Assembly (NCBI RefSeq): GCF_030464345.1
Contig: NZ_VCYH01000001.1
Coordinates: 434,001-498,000, forward strand
Origin: Methanoculleus frigidifontis
GTDB lineage: Archaea; Halobacteriota; Methanomicrobia; Methanomicrobiales; Methanoculleaceae
DNA: 64,000 nucleotides
Direction of reading: 5' to 3'
A program made the translations under genes and the position numbers. Shown piece by piece: positions 50,649 to 58,760 of the stretch (positions are counted from its first letter, which is position 1; every line of letters starts with the position of its first letter). Under the pieces are notes generated by a model that did no database searches, was not told the origin of the DNA, and saw only the letters and a list, made by a program, of their open reading frames with translations.

Positions 50649-52348
50649 CGCCATTTCGCTCCTCTGCGGCGGATCAGCAATATCCCGAAGCAGCAGGCAA
50701 CCGCCGCTGCGACCGCCCCAAACCCGGGGGCACGGCCGGGCATCACCGTCCACCCATGCTCTCCAAACGACCGGGTCGTCCCGGCAAGGATATATCCACC
50801 GTCTGATGTCGGCGCAAGAGCAGAGACAGCATCCGTCGCGTCCCCGCCAAGCGAGATCGCCGAGGTCACGTTTCCGGTGTGATCGGCCAGCACCAGCCAC
50901 CCGTCGTCCGGCCCGCCGGTGTAGGCCGTGCCGGTGAATGCGTATCTCCCGGGAGACGGCGCCGCAGCTGCCGTGACCACGAAGAGGCCGTCGGGCATAT
51001 CCGGTATCCGGCTCCAGACGGTATCACCGCCCCCACCGATCAGGACGAGACGGGTCTTTGGAAGATCGCTTTCGGGGAGGACGGCTCCGCCGATGCTGAG
51101 GTAGCCGACGAGACCACCGCCCGGTACCCGGAGCAGCACAGTGGGGGCGCTGCAGTCCGTATCGTCAAGCGTCCTCGTCCAGAGCGCCTCACCCGATGCG
51201 TCGGTCTTGATCAGCCGGAGCGGCACGGCTCCGGAACTTCCCGCTCTCCAGGGATTCTTCACCGCCACCAGGTAGCCGCCGTCGACGGGCGTCCGGATAA
51301 GATCGTCCACCATCCCGGCATCGTTGCCTCCGATACACCTGTTCCACTCCTCTTCCCCGTCCCGGTCGACCTTGAGCAGCCAGGCGTTGTCGGTTTGGGT
51401 CGCACCGGTTGTCCTCTTCCCACCGAGGATGAAACCGCCGTCACCGGTCTGGATGACCGTCGAGAAGACGAGGTACTCGTCGTCCTCCCCGAACGTCCGG
51501 CTCCAGATTTCCCCGCCGTCGGATCCGACCCTGAGTATCCAGGCGTCGGCAGTGTCTTTCTCAGGTGTCCACCCGGTGTTCCCGGCGACGACGTAGCCGC
51601 CGTCGGAGGTCCGGATCATGTCGAGCACGTTCTCCCAGTCCGGTCCGCCGTAGGTCTTCCTCCAGAGTTCGGTGCCGTCGGTGTCCGTCCGGATAAGGAG
51701 GACGTCATGCTCGCCGCTTCTCCGGTGATTGTTGGCAGCGATCAGGTATCCGCCGTCACCGGCCTGCACCACCGAGGCAACGTCGACGTTATCTCCTGCA
51801 CGGTAGGTCCGGTTCCAGACCTCGGTGCCCTGCGCGTCCGTTCTGATCAGCCAGACGGACTGCTCGTACCAGGTCACCGGCGTACCGGTGGGCGCCGGAG
51901 TCGTGTACGCTTCAGCCATTGCCCGGGAGATCTCGGCGAGCCGGGCGTTCTCCCTCCCGGTCAGGCACATATCCGGGCCTGCTGCCGGATCAAACGAGAT
52001 CCTGGTTACCGAACCGCCGTCCTCTGTGGCTACGGTCTCGTGCAGCACCGGATACTTCCGCCAGATCTCCCGCAGTTCCTCCTTCATCGCCGCTTTCTCT
52101 GCATCCGGGCGGAGAGACCGGTCGACGGAGGCAAGCAGGTTCTCCTGCTCCTCCGCGGCCCCGACGAGCATCACCCAGTACGGCGAAGCCTGCTTAACGG
52201 CATCGTCGATCTCTATCAGGTCGACGGGCAGTTCTCCCGGCGCCGGTTCGGTGAGCGTGATCGGGCGGGGAGTATCGGCGGCGGCTGCCGGGAGAACGAC
52301 CATGCCGGCCAGCAGAAGAACGCACGCACAACAGAGAAGGTACTTCAT
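50645..52348 (-). CDS. Secreted beta-propeller protein with PGF-CTERM-like signal
   Basis: A 567-residue protein. Signal peptide (residues 1-23, ending LPAAAA). A helical region (about 45-130) precedes a propeller of repeated blades such as DGGYLIAANNHRRSGEHDVLLIRTDTD and DGTELWRKTYGGPDWENVLDMIRTS. The C-terminus APGFGAVAAAVACCFGILLIRRRG matches the PGF-CTERM plan. It is extracellular and likely processed by an archaeosortase. The blades resemble those of the 41273 and 53906 proteins. It follows the 52358 gene by nine bases, with its own weak RBS (GGCAATCCG). Confidence 0.82.
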   Translation of the reverse strand: MKYLLCCACVLLLAGMVVLPAAAADTPRPITLTEPAPGELPVDLIEIDDAVKQASPYWVMLVGAAEEQENLLASVDRSLRPDAEKAAMKEELREIWRKYPVLHETVATEDGGSVTRISFDPAAGPDMCLTGRENARLAEISRAMAEAYTTPAPTGTPVTWYEQSVWLIRTDAQGTEVWNRTYRAGDNVDVASVVQAGDGGYLIAANNHRRSGEHDVLLIRTDTDGTELWRKTYGGPDWENVLDMIRTSDGGYVVAGNTGWTPEKDTADAWILRVGSDGGEIWSRTFGEDDEYLVFSTVIQTGDGGFILGGKRTTGATQTDNAWLLKVDRDGEEEWNRCIGGNDAGMVDDLIRTPVDGGYLVAVKNPWRAGSSGAVPLRLIKTDASGEALWTRTLDDTDCSAPTVLLRVPGGGLVGYLSIGGAVLPESDLPKTRLVLIGGGGDTVWSRIPDMPDGLFVVTAAAAPSPGRYAFTGTAYTGGPDDGWLVLADHTGNVTSAISLGGDATDAVSALAPTSDGGYILAGTTRSFGEHGWTVMPGRAPGFGAVAAAVACCFGILLIRRRGAKWR

Positions 52349-52357
52349 CGGATTGCC

Positions 52358-53101
52358 TCATTCCCTCAGTCTCCGACGCGACCGGGCGGCAAGCAGCCCG
52401 CCCGAAACCGCAATCGCAGCGATCCAGGCACCAAACCCGGGCACTGCTTTCTCCTCCGGCTCCGGCTCCAGCGTAAGCTCGAGCCGGTTTGTGGTGTTTT
52501 CAAAGACGACCTCGCGGTGGAGGGTGATATATCCGTCCCGCTCGACCGTGATAGTCTGTGCGTAGCCGAACGCGTTCTGTATCAGGTAGCCGCCGTCGCC
52601 GTCGGTCTCGGCCGTCACGTGTTTCGAAGTGCCGCTCAGCGGGAGGACGGAAGCAAACGTCACCGTCGCACCAGGGATCCGGTGCCCGTCGGTATCGGTC
52701 ACCTTTCCGATGACAGTGATGAACGGCGGCGGGGGAATGTCGACATTGACGTAGACGGGCAGGACCGCCTCCGACGTCTTGCCCCGGGTGTCGGTGAGCG
52801 TGACGGTGATCGTCTCGTTCCCTTCAGCGACCGGGACGGTGCACGAGAACTCCGCCGCGTCTCTGCACGACACCTCGCCGACGCTGCTCCTGACTACCAG
52901 ACTCTGTATCCCGGTCGAGGCGTTGGCCATGCCGACGACCGTGGCCTGCGGCGGGACGGCGTTGCTCCAGATCGTCTCATACTGCTTCGGCGACGTGACG
53001 GAGAGCATCATCCTCGTCTCGGTCGGTTCGTCCCCGGCCGCTGCCGGGACCGTGGCCACCGCCAGCAGCAGGAGGATGAGAATACAGGGAACCGTTCGCA
53101 T
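52358..53101 (-). CDS. Secreted protein with carboxypeptidase-regulatory-like domain and PGF signal
   Basis: A 247-residue protein. Signal peptide to about residue 22. An Ig-like beta region contains two Cys (GEVSCRDAAEFSCTVPVAEG, probably a disulfide), then a CarboxypepD_reg-like fold (FITVIGKVTDTDGHRIPGATVTF, GGYLIQNAFGYAQTITVERDGY), then the PGF-CTERM-like AVPGFGAWIAAIAVSGGLL plus RSRRR. The start at 53101 is preferred over the open upstream frame, which crosses the promoter motif. It heads the unit 53101 to 50082. Confidence 0.82.
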   Translation of the reverse strand: MRTVPCILILLLLAVATVPAAAGDEPTETRMMLSVTSPKQYETIWSNAVPPQATVVGMANASTGIQSLVVRSSVGEVSCRDAAEFSCTVPVAEGNETITVTLTDTRGKTSEAVLPVYVNVDIPPPPFITVIGKVTDTDGHRIPGATVTFASVLPLSGTSKHVTAETDGDGGYLIQNAFGYAQTITVERDGYITLHREVVFENTTNRLELTLEPEPEEKAVPGFGAWIAAIAVSGGLLAARSRRRLRE

Positions 53102-53135
53102 TGTTCTTTTCTCCGAAAGAGCAATTGGAGGGACG

Positions 53136-53166
53136 GGTTTATACGTTTTCTGTGCGATGCGTCTTC
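53136..53166 (-). promoter_or_regulatory. Surface-regulon motif before the 52358 gene
   Basis: The minus strand reads GAAGACGCATCGCACAGAAA followed by ACGTATAAACC. The core and TATA are well conserved. The TATA is about 40 bases before the ATG at 53101. Confidence 0.65.
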
Positions 53167-53177
53167 GCATCCGCCGG

Positions 53178-53909
53178 TCACGCGTAGACGACCTTCTCCG
53201 CAAGCCCGATCTCCCGCGGGGCGAAGACGACCCGCGCCCGGGGGTCTTCATCGATCCGGGTCGCCTTCAGGTTCTCGTTCTGCTGCTTGCCGTTCGCCTC
53301 GATGATCAGCGGCTCCCGGATAGGGTAGATCTCGATGGTGTGCCAGACCTCGGCGGTGGCGAAGGATATCTCCCGCAGGGGATGGAACGTGCCGTTCTCG
53401 ATGGCGTAGATGTTCCCGTAGGTGTCATCGTAGGTCCGGTTCTCCTCGTGGTGAAAGACTTTCAGGTTCATCCCGCGCTCACCGTAGGAGATCTCCCCGA
53501 ACGGGATATCATCGACGGCGGTGAGGACTCCGAGCGGGTGCGGGCGGGGCGGCCGGTAATCGAGCCGCTGGGACGAGAGGTAGGCGCTCCCATTCCGGAG
53601 AACGAAGGCGGAGTGTACCCACGGTTCTCCCTCCATATCGGCGAAGAAGTGGAACTGGAGGTAGGTGACCGATCCGTTGGCGTCAAAGCCCATATCGAGC
53701 ATCGCACCTCTCGCCGTCTCGTTCTCGAACGGTATCCCGCTCGCCATCGCCTCCCAGGCCTCGAGAAGCGGGGGGTTGCACCGCTCTACCGGGAGAAGCG
53801 GTACGGTAGCGTAGTCTATCGTCTCGTAGCCGGGCGGGACGTAGAGGGCACGGCCGAGCACGAGCGCCACTGCGATGAGAATCCCGACCGCAAGCCACCG
53901 GTCCTTCAC
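53178..53909 (-). CDS. Signal-anchored protein, paralog of the 44155 lipoprotein
   Basis: A 243-residue protein with an N-terminal hydrophobic helix (WLAVGILIAVALVLGRALYV) but no lipobox Cys, unlike its paralog. Shared segments with the 44155 lipoprotein include CNPPLLEAW, HPLGVLTAVDDIPFGEISYGERG and FAPREIGLAEKVV. Its ATG overlaps the stop of the upstream membrane-propeller gene (ATGA). The family is not recognised. Membrane anchoring by helix instead of lipid is the main difference between the two versions. Confidence 0.75.
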   Translation of the reverse strand: MKDRWLAVGILIAVALVLGRALYVPPGYETIDYATVPLLPVERCNPPLLEAWEAMASGIPFENETARGAMLDMGFDANGSVTYLQFHFFADMEGEPWVHSAFVLRNGSAYLSSQRLDYRPPRPHPLGVLTAVDDIPFGEISYGERGMNLKVFHHEENRTYDDTYGNIYAIENGTFHPLREISFATAEVWHTIEIYPIREPLIIEANGKQQNENLKATRIDEDPRARVVFAPREIGLAEKVVYA

Positions 53910-55471
53910 GCGGCCACGCTCCCGGCGACGAGATAGCCGCCGTCCGCCGTGCCGATACCACGGATCGCGTGCCGATTCAGATCGATCGCCCGCTCCTGCC
54001 GCCAGACCCCGGTGCCGGTGACGTCGTGGCCGGTGAGGGTGATCCCCGCATCCCCGGTCACGATCGAAAGGTAGCCGCCCGACGACGGGACCACGACACC
54101 GCCGTCGTCCCCGACGGCACGGGATCCCGTCACGTCGCCGTGACTGTCCAGGGAAAACGCATAGCCCTGGTGAGCCGGCACAACGCTGCCCATGAGATCC
54201 TCCGGGAACGTCGTCGACCGGTAGAGGACACCGAACCGTCCCGGCGCCGTCTCCCAGACACCCAGGAGTTCGTCAAGCCCCTCGCTCCCGAAGTCCCGCT
54301 TCCAGAGGACGGTGCCGTTTGCGTCCAGGCGGACCGCCTGCAGGTACGTCTCGAAGTGATCGCCGGCAAAGACGCCTTTCGCCTCCGTAACGACGAGCAC
54401 GCCTCCCTCAGAGGCGGGGTAGACCGGGTGATACCCGATGCCGCCCGCGGTAGCAAGCGAGGTCTTCCAGATCCGGGTGCCGTTGTCGCTATAACAGGCG
54501 GTCGTATCGCCCCAGACCGCGACATACCGGTCGTCGGCAAGAGCAATCAGGGAGACGGGGGTCATTCCCTGACTCTCGTCGGCGAGCGACCGCCGCCAGA
54601 GCACCGCTCCCCCGGTATCGATGCGAACGATCTCAGGGGTCTCTACGGCCATCAGATACCCTTCGTCAGGCATCGGGACGAGTGCGGTCACCCGCCCGAA
54701 CCCGGTCTCCACTGCCGATTGCCGGCGGATGCTCCCGTTCTCGTCGAGAACCACGATATGCACCGTGTTCTCCTCCTGACCGGGCTCCGTGACCGCGAGG
54801 GCATAACCGCCGTGGTGCTCGGCAAGGACGTCAGGCCGATCGTAGGCATCGAGATCAATCCGTGCCTCCCACACGATGTCGCCGGCGGCCGAGACTTTGA
54901 GAAGCCGGATGTCGGTCTCCGCCGCGGGCGCACCCCCGGAGTAGGGCACAGGGGGGATGACGCCTGCTGCGATTCCGGCAGCAGCCAGGAGTGGCGGGGC
55001 GGCGATGACCAGGACGGCGACCGCCATAACCGGGAGGACGCTGCGGTATCCTTCTGTCCCGTCTCTCCCGAGGAGCGAGCCGATGAGCCCCCCGAGTGCG
55101 GCGATCAGCGCTGCGCCGATCACAAAGAGGAGATCCCGAAACCACATCCTGCAGAGCGATCCGATGAGGTAGGCGGGATCGGGAATGAAGAGGAGGGTGC
55201 GGGCGGTTATCATGGCGACTGCGCCTGCCAGGGCGGCGGAGAGGATTTGTGTGTCCCGCCCCTCCGTTCTGGTGCAGTACGAGGCGAAGAATCCCGCAAC
55301 GAGGATAACCAGCATCAGCGAGACGTACGTCTGTGTGATCCCGATTCCCGATAGGTTCTGGTTGTAGACAAACGCGCCGTTCCAGGTGCGTGAAAGCGCC
55401 TCCACCACCGCGAGGAAGGCTACTCCGGCGAGAAATCCAGTCCCGACCACGGTACCGGCGGTGCTTCGCAT
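53906..55471 (-). CDS. Membrane protein fused to an extracellular beta-propeller
   Basis: A 521-residue protein. Five TM helices lie in residues 1-170 (including FLAGVAFLAVVEALS, VSLMLVILVAGFFASYC, VLPVMAVAVLVIAAPPLLAA). They are followed by an extracellular propeller of about 340 residues with blades such as LLKVSAAGDIVWEARIDLDAY, VLDENGSIRRQSAVETG and RLDANGTVLWKRDFG. In operon A a separate membrane protein and a separate propeller lipoprotein occur, so this may be the fused equivalent. Met 55471 (GGAATG context) is chosen; GTG 55495 is also possible. It is divergent from regulator B. Confidence 0.8.
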   Translation of the reverse strand: MRSTAGTVVGTGFLAGVAFLAVVEALSRTWNGAFVYNQNLSGIGITQTYVSLMLVILVAGFFASYCTRTEGRDTQILSAALAGAVAMITARTLLFIPDPAYLIGSLCRMWFRDLLFVIGAALIAALGGLIGSLLGRDGTEGYRSVLPVMAVAVLVIAAPPLLAAAGIAAGVIPPVPYSGGAPAAETDIRLLKVSAAGDIVWEARIDLDAYDRPDVLAEHHGGYALAVTEPGQEENTVHIVVLDENGSIRRQSAVETGFGRVTALVPMPDEGYLMAVETPEIVRIDTGGAVLWRRSLADESQGMTPVSLIALADDRYVAVWGDTTACYSDNGTRIWKTSLATAGGIGYHPVYPASEGGVLVVTEAKGVFAGDHFETYLQAVRLDANGTVLWKRDFGSEGLDELLGVWETAPGRFGVLYRSTTFPEDLMGSVVPAHQGYAFSLDSHGDVTGSRAVGDDGGVVVPSSGGYLSIVTGDAGITLTGHDVTGTGVWRQERAIDLNRHAIRGIGTADGGYLVAGSVAA

Positions 55472-55552
55472 TCCAGGCCGGGAACCTTCAGGCACGGGGC
55501 ACCCCCGCAGGCGACCCTGCCCCCATCCGCATCATAGAGGGAACTGGGACGC

Positions 55553-55586
55553 GGGATTATATACTGTTTCTGTCCCGATCGTCTAC
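55553..55586 (-). promoter_or_regulatory. Surface-regulon motif between operon B and regulator B
   Basis: The minus strand reads GTAGACGATCGGGACAGAAA followed by CAGTATATAATCCC. It has the best TATA of the set. It lies between the divergent operon B (start 55471) and regulator B (start 55681), so it could influence both. Confidence 0.65.
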
Positions 55587-55680
55587 CTGAACGCGCCGAG
55601 GCCTCAATTTCGTTACAACCGGGCTGGGGCGCCTGCTAAAAAAACGCAAAGGTCAAGTGGCGGCGTTCCGATCTCGTAGC

Positions 55681-56448
55681 ATGCGAAACCGGGCGGCGGC
55701 TCTCATTCTCATAACCCTCCTCTCTCTTCTTCCCGCCGGCGCAGCAGCCGAATCCAGCTACACGGTTACGTCGGCGGGCGGCTTTGTGCCCGACGGTCCG
55801 CCGGGAGACGCAGTGCCCATCGAGTGGTGGCAGGTCCCGGTCTCGATCCTGCTGTCCGGTTTTCTCTCAATCCACGCCCCGGAGCTCGTTGTCGTCGTCA
55901 ACATTCTCGTTCTGCTGAATATCTGGCTCTTCTTCGGCTATCGGCGGATTGCCAAACGTGCCGCACTCGAACACGATACCCGGACCGCGATCTACGACCG
56001 GATCGTCGCCTGCCCCGGCATCCACGCAGGCGCCCTCGTCCGCGACCTCGGGGTGAACCGGGGGACGCTACAGTATCACCTGGAGCGGCTGCAGGAGTTC
56101 GGGATGGTCACCGCTGCCAGTGTCGAGGGGCACACCGGCTACTTCGAGAACCGGCAGAAGTACTCCGCCCTTGAGGAGAAGATGCTCATCCACCTCAGAA
56201 ACCGGAATGCCCGGGAGATTCTCTCGATTCTGCATGCGAGCCGGGCGGCATCGCGCCGGGAACTCGCCGCCCGGCTCGGGATCGCCGGCCCTTCGGTCTC
56301 ATGGCACATGCACCGGCTCGCGGCAGACGGGATCGTGGAGGTCGAGAAGGATGGACGGGAGAAGCGATACCTGCTCGCCGATGCGACTGCAGCGGCGCTC
56401 AAACGGCACCTGCCGGCATCGGGCAATCGAGGGGAGGGGAGGGGATGA
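55681..56448 (+). CDS. Membrane-anchored double winged-helix regulator B
   Basis: A 255-residue paralog of the regulator at 45614-46327. Signal-like helix (residues 4-20), an extracellular loop of about 45 residues, a TM helix (about 58-85), then two winged-helix domains. These are TRTAIYDRIVACPGIHAGALV and LGVNRGTLQYHLERLQEFGM, and AREILSILHASRAASRREL with LGIAGPSVSWHMHRLAADGIV. The SVSWHM-RLAADGIV recognition region is almost the same in both, so they may bind the same DNA motif while sensing different outside signals through the dissimilar loops. The Met at 55681 is chosen over 55657. Confidence 0.82.
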   Translation: MRNRAAALILITLLSLLPAGAAAESSYTVTSAGGFVPDGPPGDAVPIEWWQVPVSILLSGFLSIHAPELVVVVNILVLLNIWLFFGYRRIAKRAALEHDTRTAIYDRIVACPGIHAGALVRDLGVNRGTLQYHLERLQEFGMVTAASVEGHTGYFENRQKYSALEEKMLIHLRNRNAREILSILHASRAASRRELAARLGIAGPSVSWHMHRLAADGIVEVEKDGREKRYLLADATAAALKRHLPASGNRGEGRG

Positions 56449-56565
56449 GCACCCTGCGGAGTTACGGTTTTGCAGGCCGTCTGAGGGGCGGGATGCCGCC
56501 GGGATCTCTGTTCCACCGGAGATCTTTAGTGGAAGGAGAACAATCACGAAGATCGGAGGAGCACG

Positions 56566-57327
56566 ATGGCACAGGTGATTCTGCTGCGGCACGGCGAGAG
56601 CCTCTGGAACCGGGAGGGCATATTTACGGGATGGACAGATGTTGATCTCTCTGAGCAGGGCATCGCCGAAGCCCAGCATGCTGCGGCGCTCCTGCGGGAC
56701 GGCGGGTATACGTTCGATCTCGCCTATACGTCCGTGCTCAAACGCGCGATCCGAACGCTCTGGATCGTCATGGACGATATGGACCTGATGTATGTCCCGG
56801 TGCAGAGGTCATGGCGGCTGAATGAGAAGAGTTACGGCGCTCTTCAGGGGCTTAACAAACGCGAAACCGCCGAAAAATACGGGGAAGAGCAGGTGCATCT
56901 CTGGCGGCGCGGCTACGATGTGCGGCCGCCGCCGCTGCCGTGGGACGATCCGCGGCACCCCCGGTTCGATCCCCGCTATGCGGACATGCAGCCCGGCGAG
57001 CTGCCGGCGACCGAGTCGCTGCAGGACACGCTCGACCGGACGCTCCCGTACTGGCACGAGCAGATAGCGGGAAGCCTGCGGGACGGGAAGACCGTTCTTA
57101 TCTCGGCGCACGGCAACAGCCTCCGGGCACTGGTCAAATACCTCGACGACGTTCCGGACGAGACGATAGCGGGCCTCAACATCCCCACGGGCTATCCGCT
57201 GATCTACGAGATGGACGACGACCTGAACGCCGTCCGCCATTTCTACCTCGGCGATCCGGACGAGATTGCACGGGCTGCGCAGGCGGTGGCGAAGCAGGCC
57301 GCGCCTGAGACGAAAACCGGGCGATGA
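56566..57327 (+). CDS. gpmA: 2,3-bisphosphoglycerate-dependent phosphoglycerate mutase
   Basis: A 253-residue dPGM interconverting 3- and 2-phosphoglycerate in glycolysis/gluconeogenesis. Motif [10 protein letters not shown] contains the phosphorylated His9. [13 protein letters not shown], Glu87 ([12 protein letters not shown]) and His182 ([11 protein letters not shown]) complete the active site. The length equals that of bacterial GpmA. Most archaea use the cofactor-independent ApgM, so a bacterial-type enzyme suggests horizontal transfer. RBS GGAGGA is five bases before the ATG. It is a single gene ahead of glnA. Confidence 0.95.
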   Translation: MAQVILLRHGESLWNREGIFTGWTDVDLSEQGIAEAQHAAALLRDGGYTFDLAYTSVLKRAIRTLWIVMDDMDLMYVPVQRSWRLNEKSYGALQGLNKRETAEKYGEEQVHLWRRGYDVRPPPLPWDDPRHPRFDPRYADMQPGELPATESLQDTLDRTLPYWHEQIAGSLRDGKTVLISAHGNSLRALVKYLDDVPDETIAGLNIPTGYPLIYEMDDDLNAVRHFYLGDPDEIARAAQAVAKQAAPETKTGR

Positions 57328-57410
57328 ACTCTCCGGCGCATTCCAGGCCGGCGCCCCTCCGGATGCACGATGCAAAGTGTTAAACTCGAGCAAGAGGCAA
57401 CGCTTCTCGT

Positions 57411-58739
57411 ATGTCCCCGGATACCGTTTCAACACTCCTCAAAAGGATCGAGCAGGACAACGTACGGTTTCTGCGCCTCCAGTTCACCGATCTCCTCGGC
57501 ATGCCCAAGAACGTCGCGATCCCCGTCAGCCAGGCTGAGAAGGCGCTGACCGACGGTATCGGGTTCGACGGCTCCTCGATCGAGGGGTTCGCCCGGATCG
57601 AAGAGTCGGATATGCTCCTGAAGCCGGATTTTGACACCTACACCATCCTCCCGTGGCGGCCGCACGAGAACACGGTCGCCCGGTTCGTCTGCGACGTGAC
57701 CGGGCCCGACGGCCGGCCGTTCGAGGGCGACCCGCGCTGCGTCCTGCGGCGCGTGACGGAGGATGCGAGGAAGGACGGCTACACCTTCAACACCGGCCCG
57801 GAGCTTGAGTTCTTCCTCTTCCGGATGGTCGATGGCCGGCCGACGACGCTCTTCCAGGACGTCGGCGGCTACTTCGATCTCGCCCCGACCGATCTCGCCG
57901 AGAACGTCCGCAGCGACATTATCCTTGCTCTCGAGGCGATGGGCTTTGAGATCGAGGCGTCCCACCACGAGGTTGCCGAGAGCCAGCACGAGATCGACTT
58001 CAAGTACAGCGACGCCCTGACGACTGCAGACCGCGTCATGACCTTTAAATTCGCGGTCAAGACGCTCGCCCTCATGAACAATCTCCACGCGAGTTTCATG
58101 GCCAAACCGATCTACGGCATCTGCGGCAGCGGTATGCACGTGAACTGCTCGCTCGCCAGGGACGGGAAGAACGCCTTCTATGACCCCGACGGCTGGCAGC
58201 AGCTCTCCGAGACCTGCATGCACTTCATCGGCGGCGTCCTTGCCCACGCAAAAGCGATCACCCGGGTGGCGAACCCGACGGTCAACTCCTACAAACGGCT
58301 GGTGCCCGGCTACGAGGCGCCGTGCTACATCACCTGGAGCACCTCCAACCGCTCAACGCAGGTTCGGATCCCCGCACCCCGCGGCAACAGCACCCGCGCC
58401 GAGTTCCGGAGCCCCGATCCGACCTGCAACCCCTACCTGGCGTTCGCCGCGCTCCTTGCGGCGGGTATGGACGGCGTCCGGAACCGGACCGAGCCCCCGG
58501 CGAGCACCAATACGAACATCTACCACATGACCGCCGCCGAGCGGCAGAAAGCCGGGATCGAGACGCTGCCGGCGAACCTCTACGAGGCGAACCAGGCGCT
58601 CCTCGCCGACGACGTCATCTGCAGAGCGCTCGGCAGCCATGTCGTCGACGCACTCGCGTCCATTGCAGACCTTGAATGGGACTCCTTCCGGACAGCGGTG
58701 CACCCCTGGGAGCTCGACCGCTACCTCGCGACCTACTGA
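57411..58739 (+). CDS. glnA: Glutamine synthetase type I
   Basis: A 442-residue GSI making glutamine from glutamate, ammonia and ATP; it should form dodecamers in the cytoplasm. Signatures are the beta-grasp DGIGFDGSSIEGFARIEESDM, GPELEFFLF, VNCSLARDGK preceded by GICGSGMH, the ATP-site NPTVNSYKRLVPGYEAP, and the R-x-PxxxG loop RIPAPRGNS. The short length and lack of the adenylylation-loop Tyr segment put it with the GSI-alpha group. A GTGTTAAAC TATA-like box about 35 bases upstream gives a short leader. No PII gene is adjacent. It ends convergently with the isoprenoid enzyme pair. Confidence 0.96.
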   Translation: MSPDTVSTLLKRIEQDNVRFLRLQFTDLLGMPKNVAIPVSQAEKALTDGIGFDGSSIEGFARIEESDMLLKPDFDTYTILPWRPHENTVARFVCDVTGPDGRPFEGDPRCVLRRVTEDARKDGYTFNTGPELEFFLFRMVDGRPTTLFQDVGGYFDLAPTDLAENVRSDIILALEAMGFEIEASHHEVAESQHEIDFKYSDALTTADRVMTFKFAVKTLALMNNLHASFMAKPIYGICGSGMHVNCSLARDGKNAFYDPDGWQQLSETCMHFIGGVLAHAKAITRVANPTVNSYKRLVPGYEAPCYITWSTSNRSTQVRIPAPRGNSTRAEFRSPDPTCNPYLAFAALLAAGMDGVRNRTEPPASTNTNIYHMTAAERQKAGIETLPANLYEANQALLADDVICRALGSHVVDALASIADLEWDSFRTAVHPWELDRYLATY

Positions 58740-58760
58740 GCATACCCCCAAATCTCTTTT

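Noticed and set aside
50879-53305. 808-codon plus-strand frame opposite the PGF-type genes
   Set aside because: Long but antisense to genes with signal peptides, propeller blades and C-terminal sorting signals; no domain is recognised.
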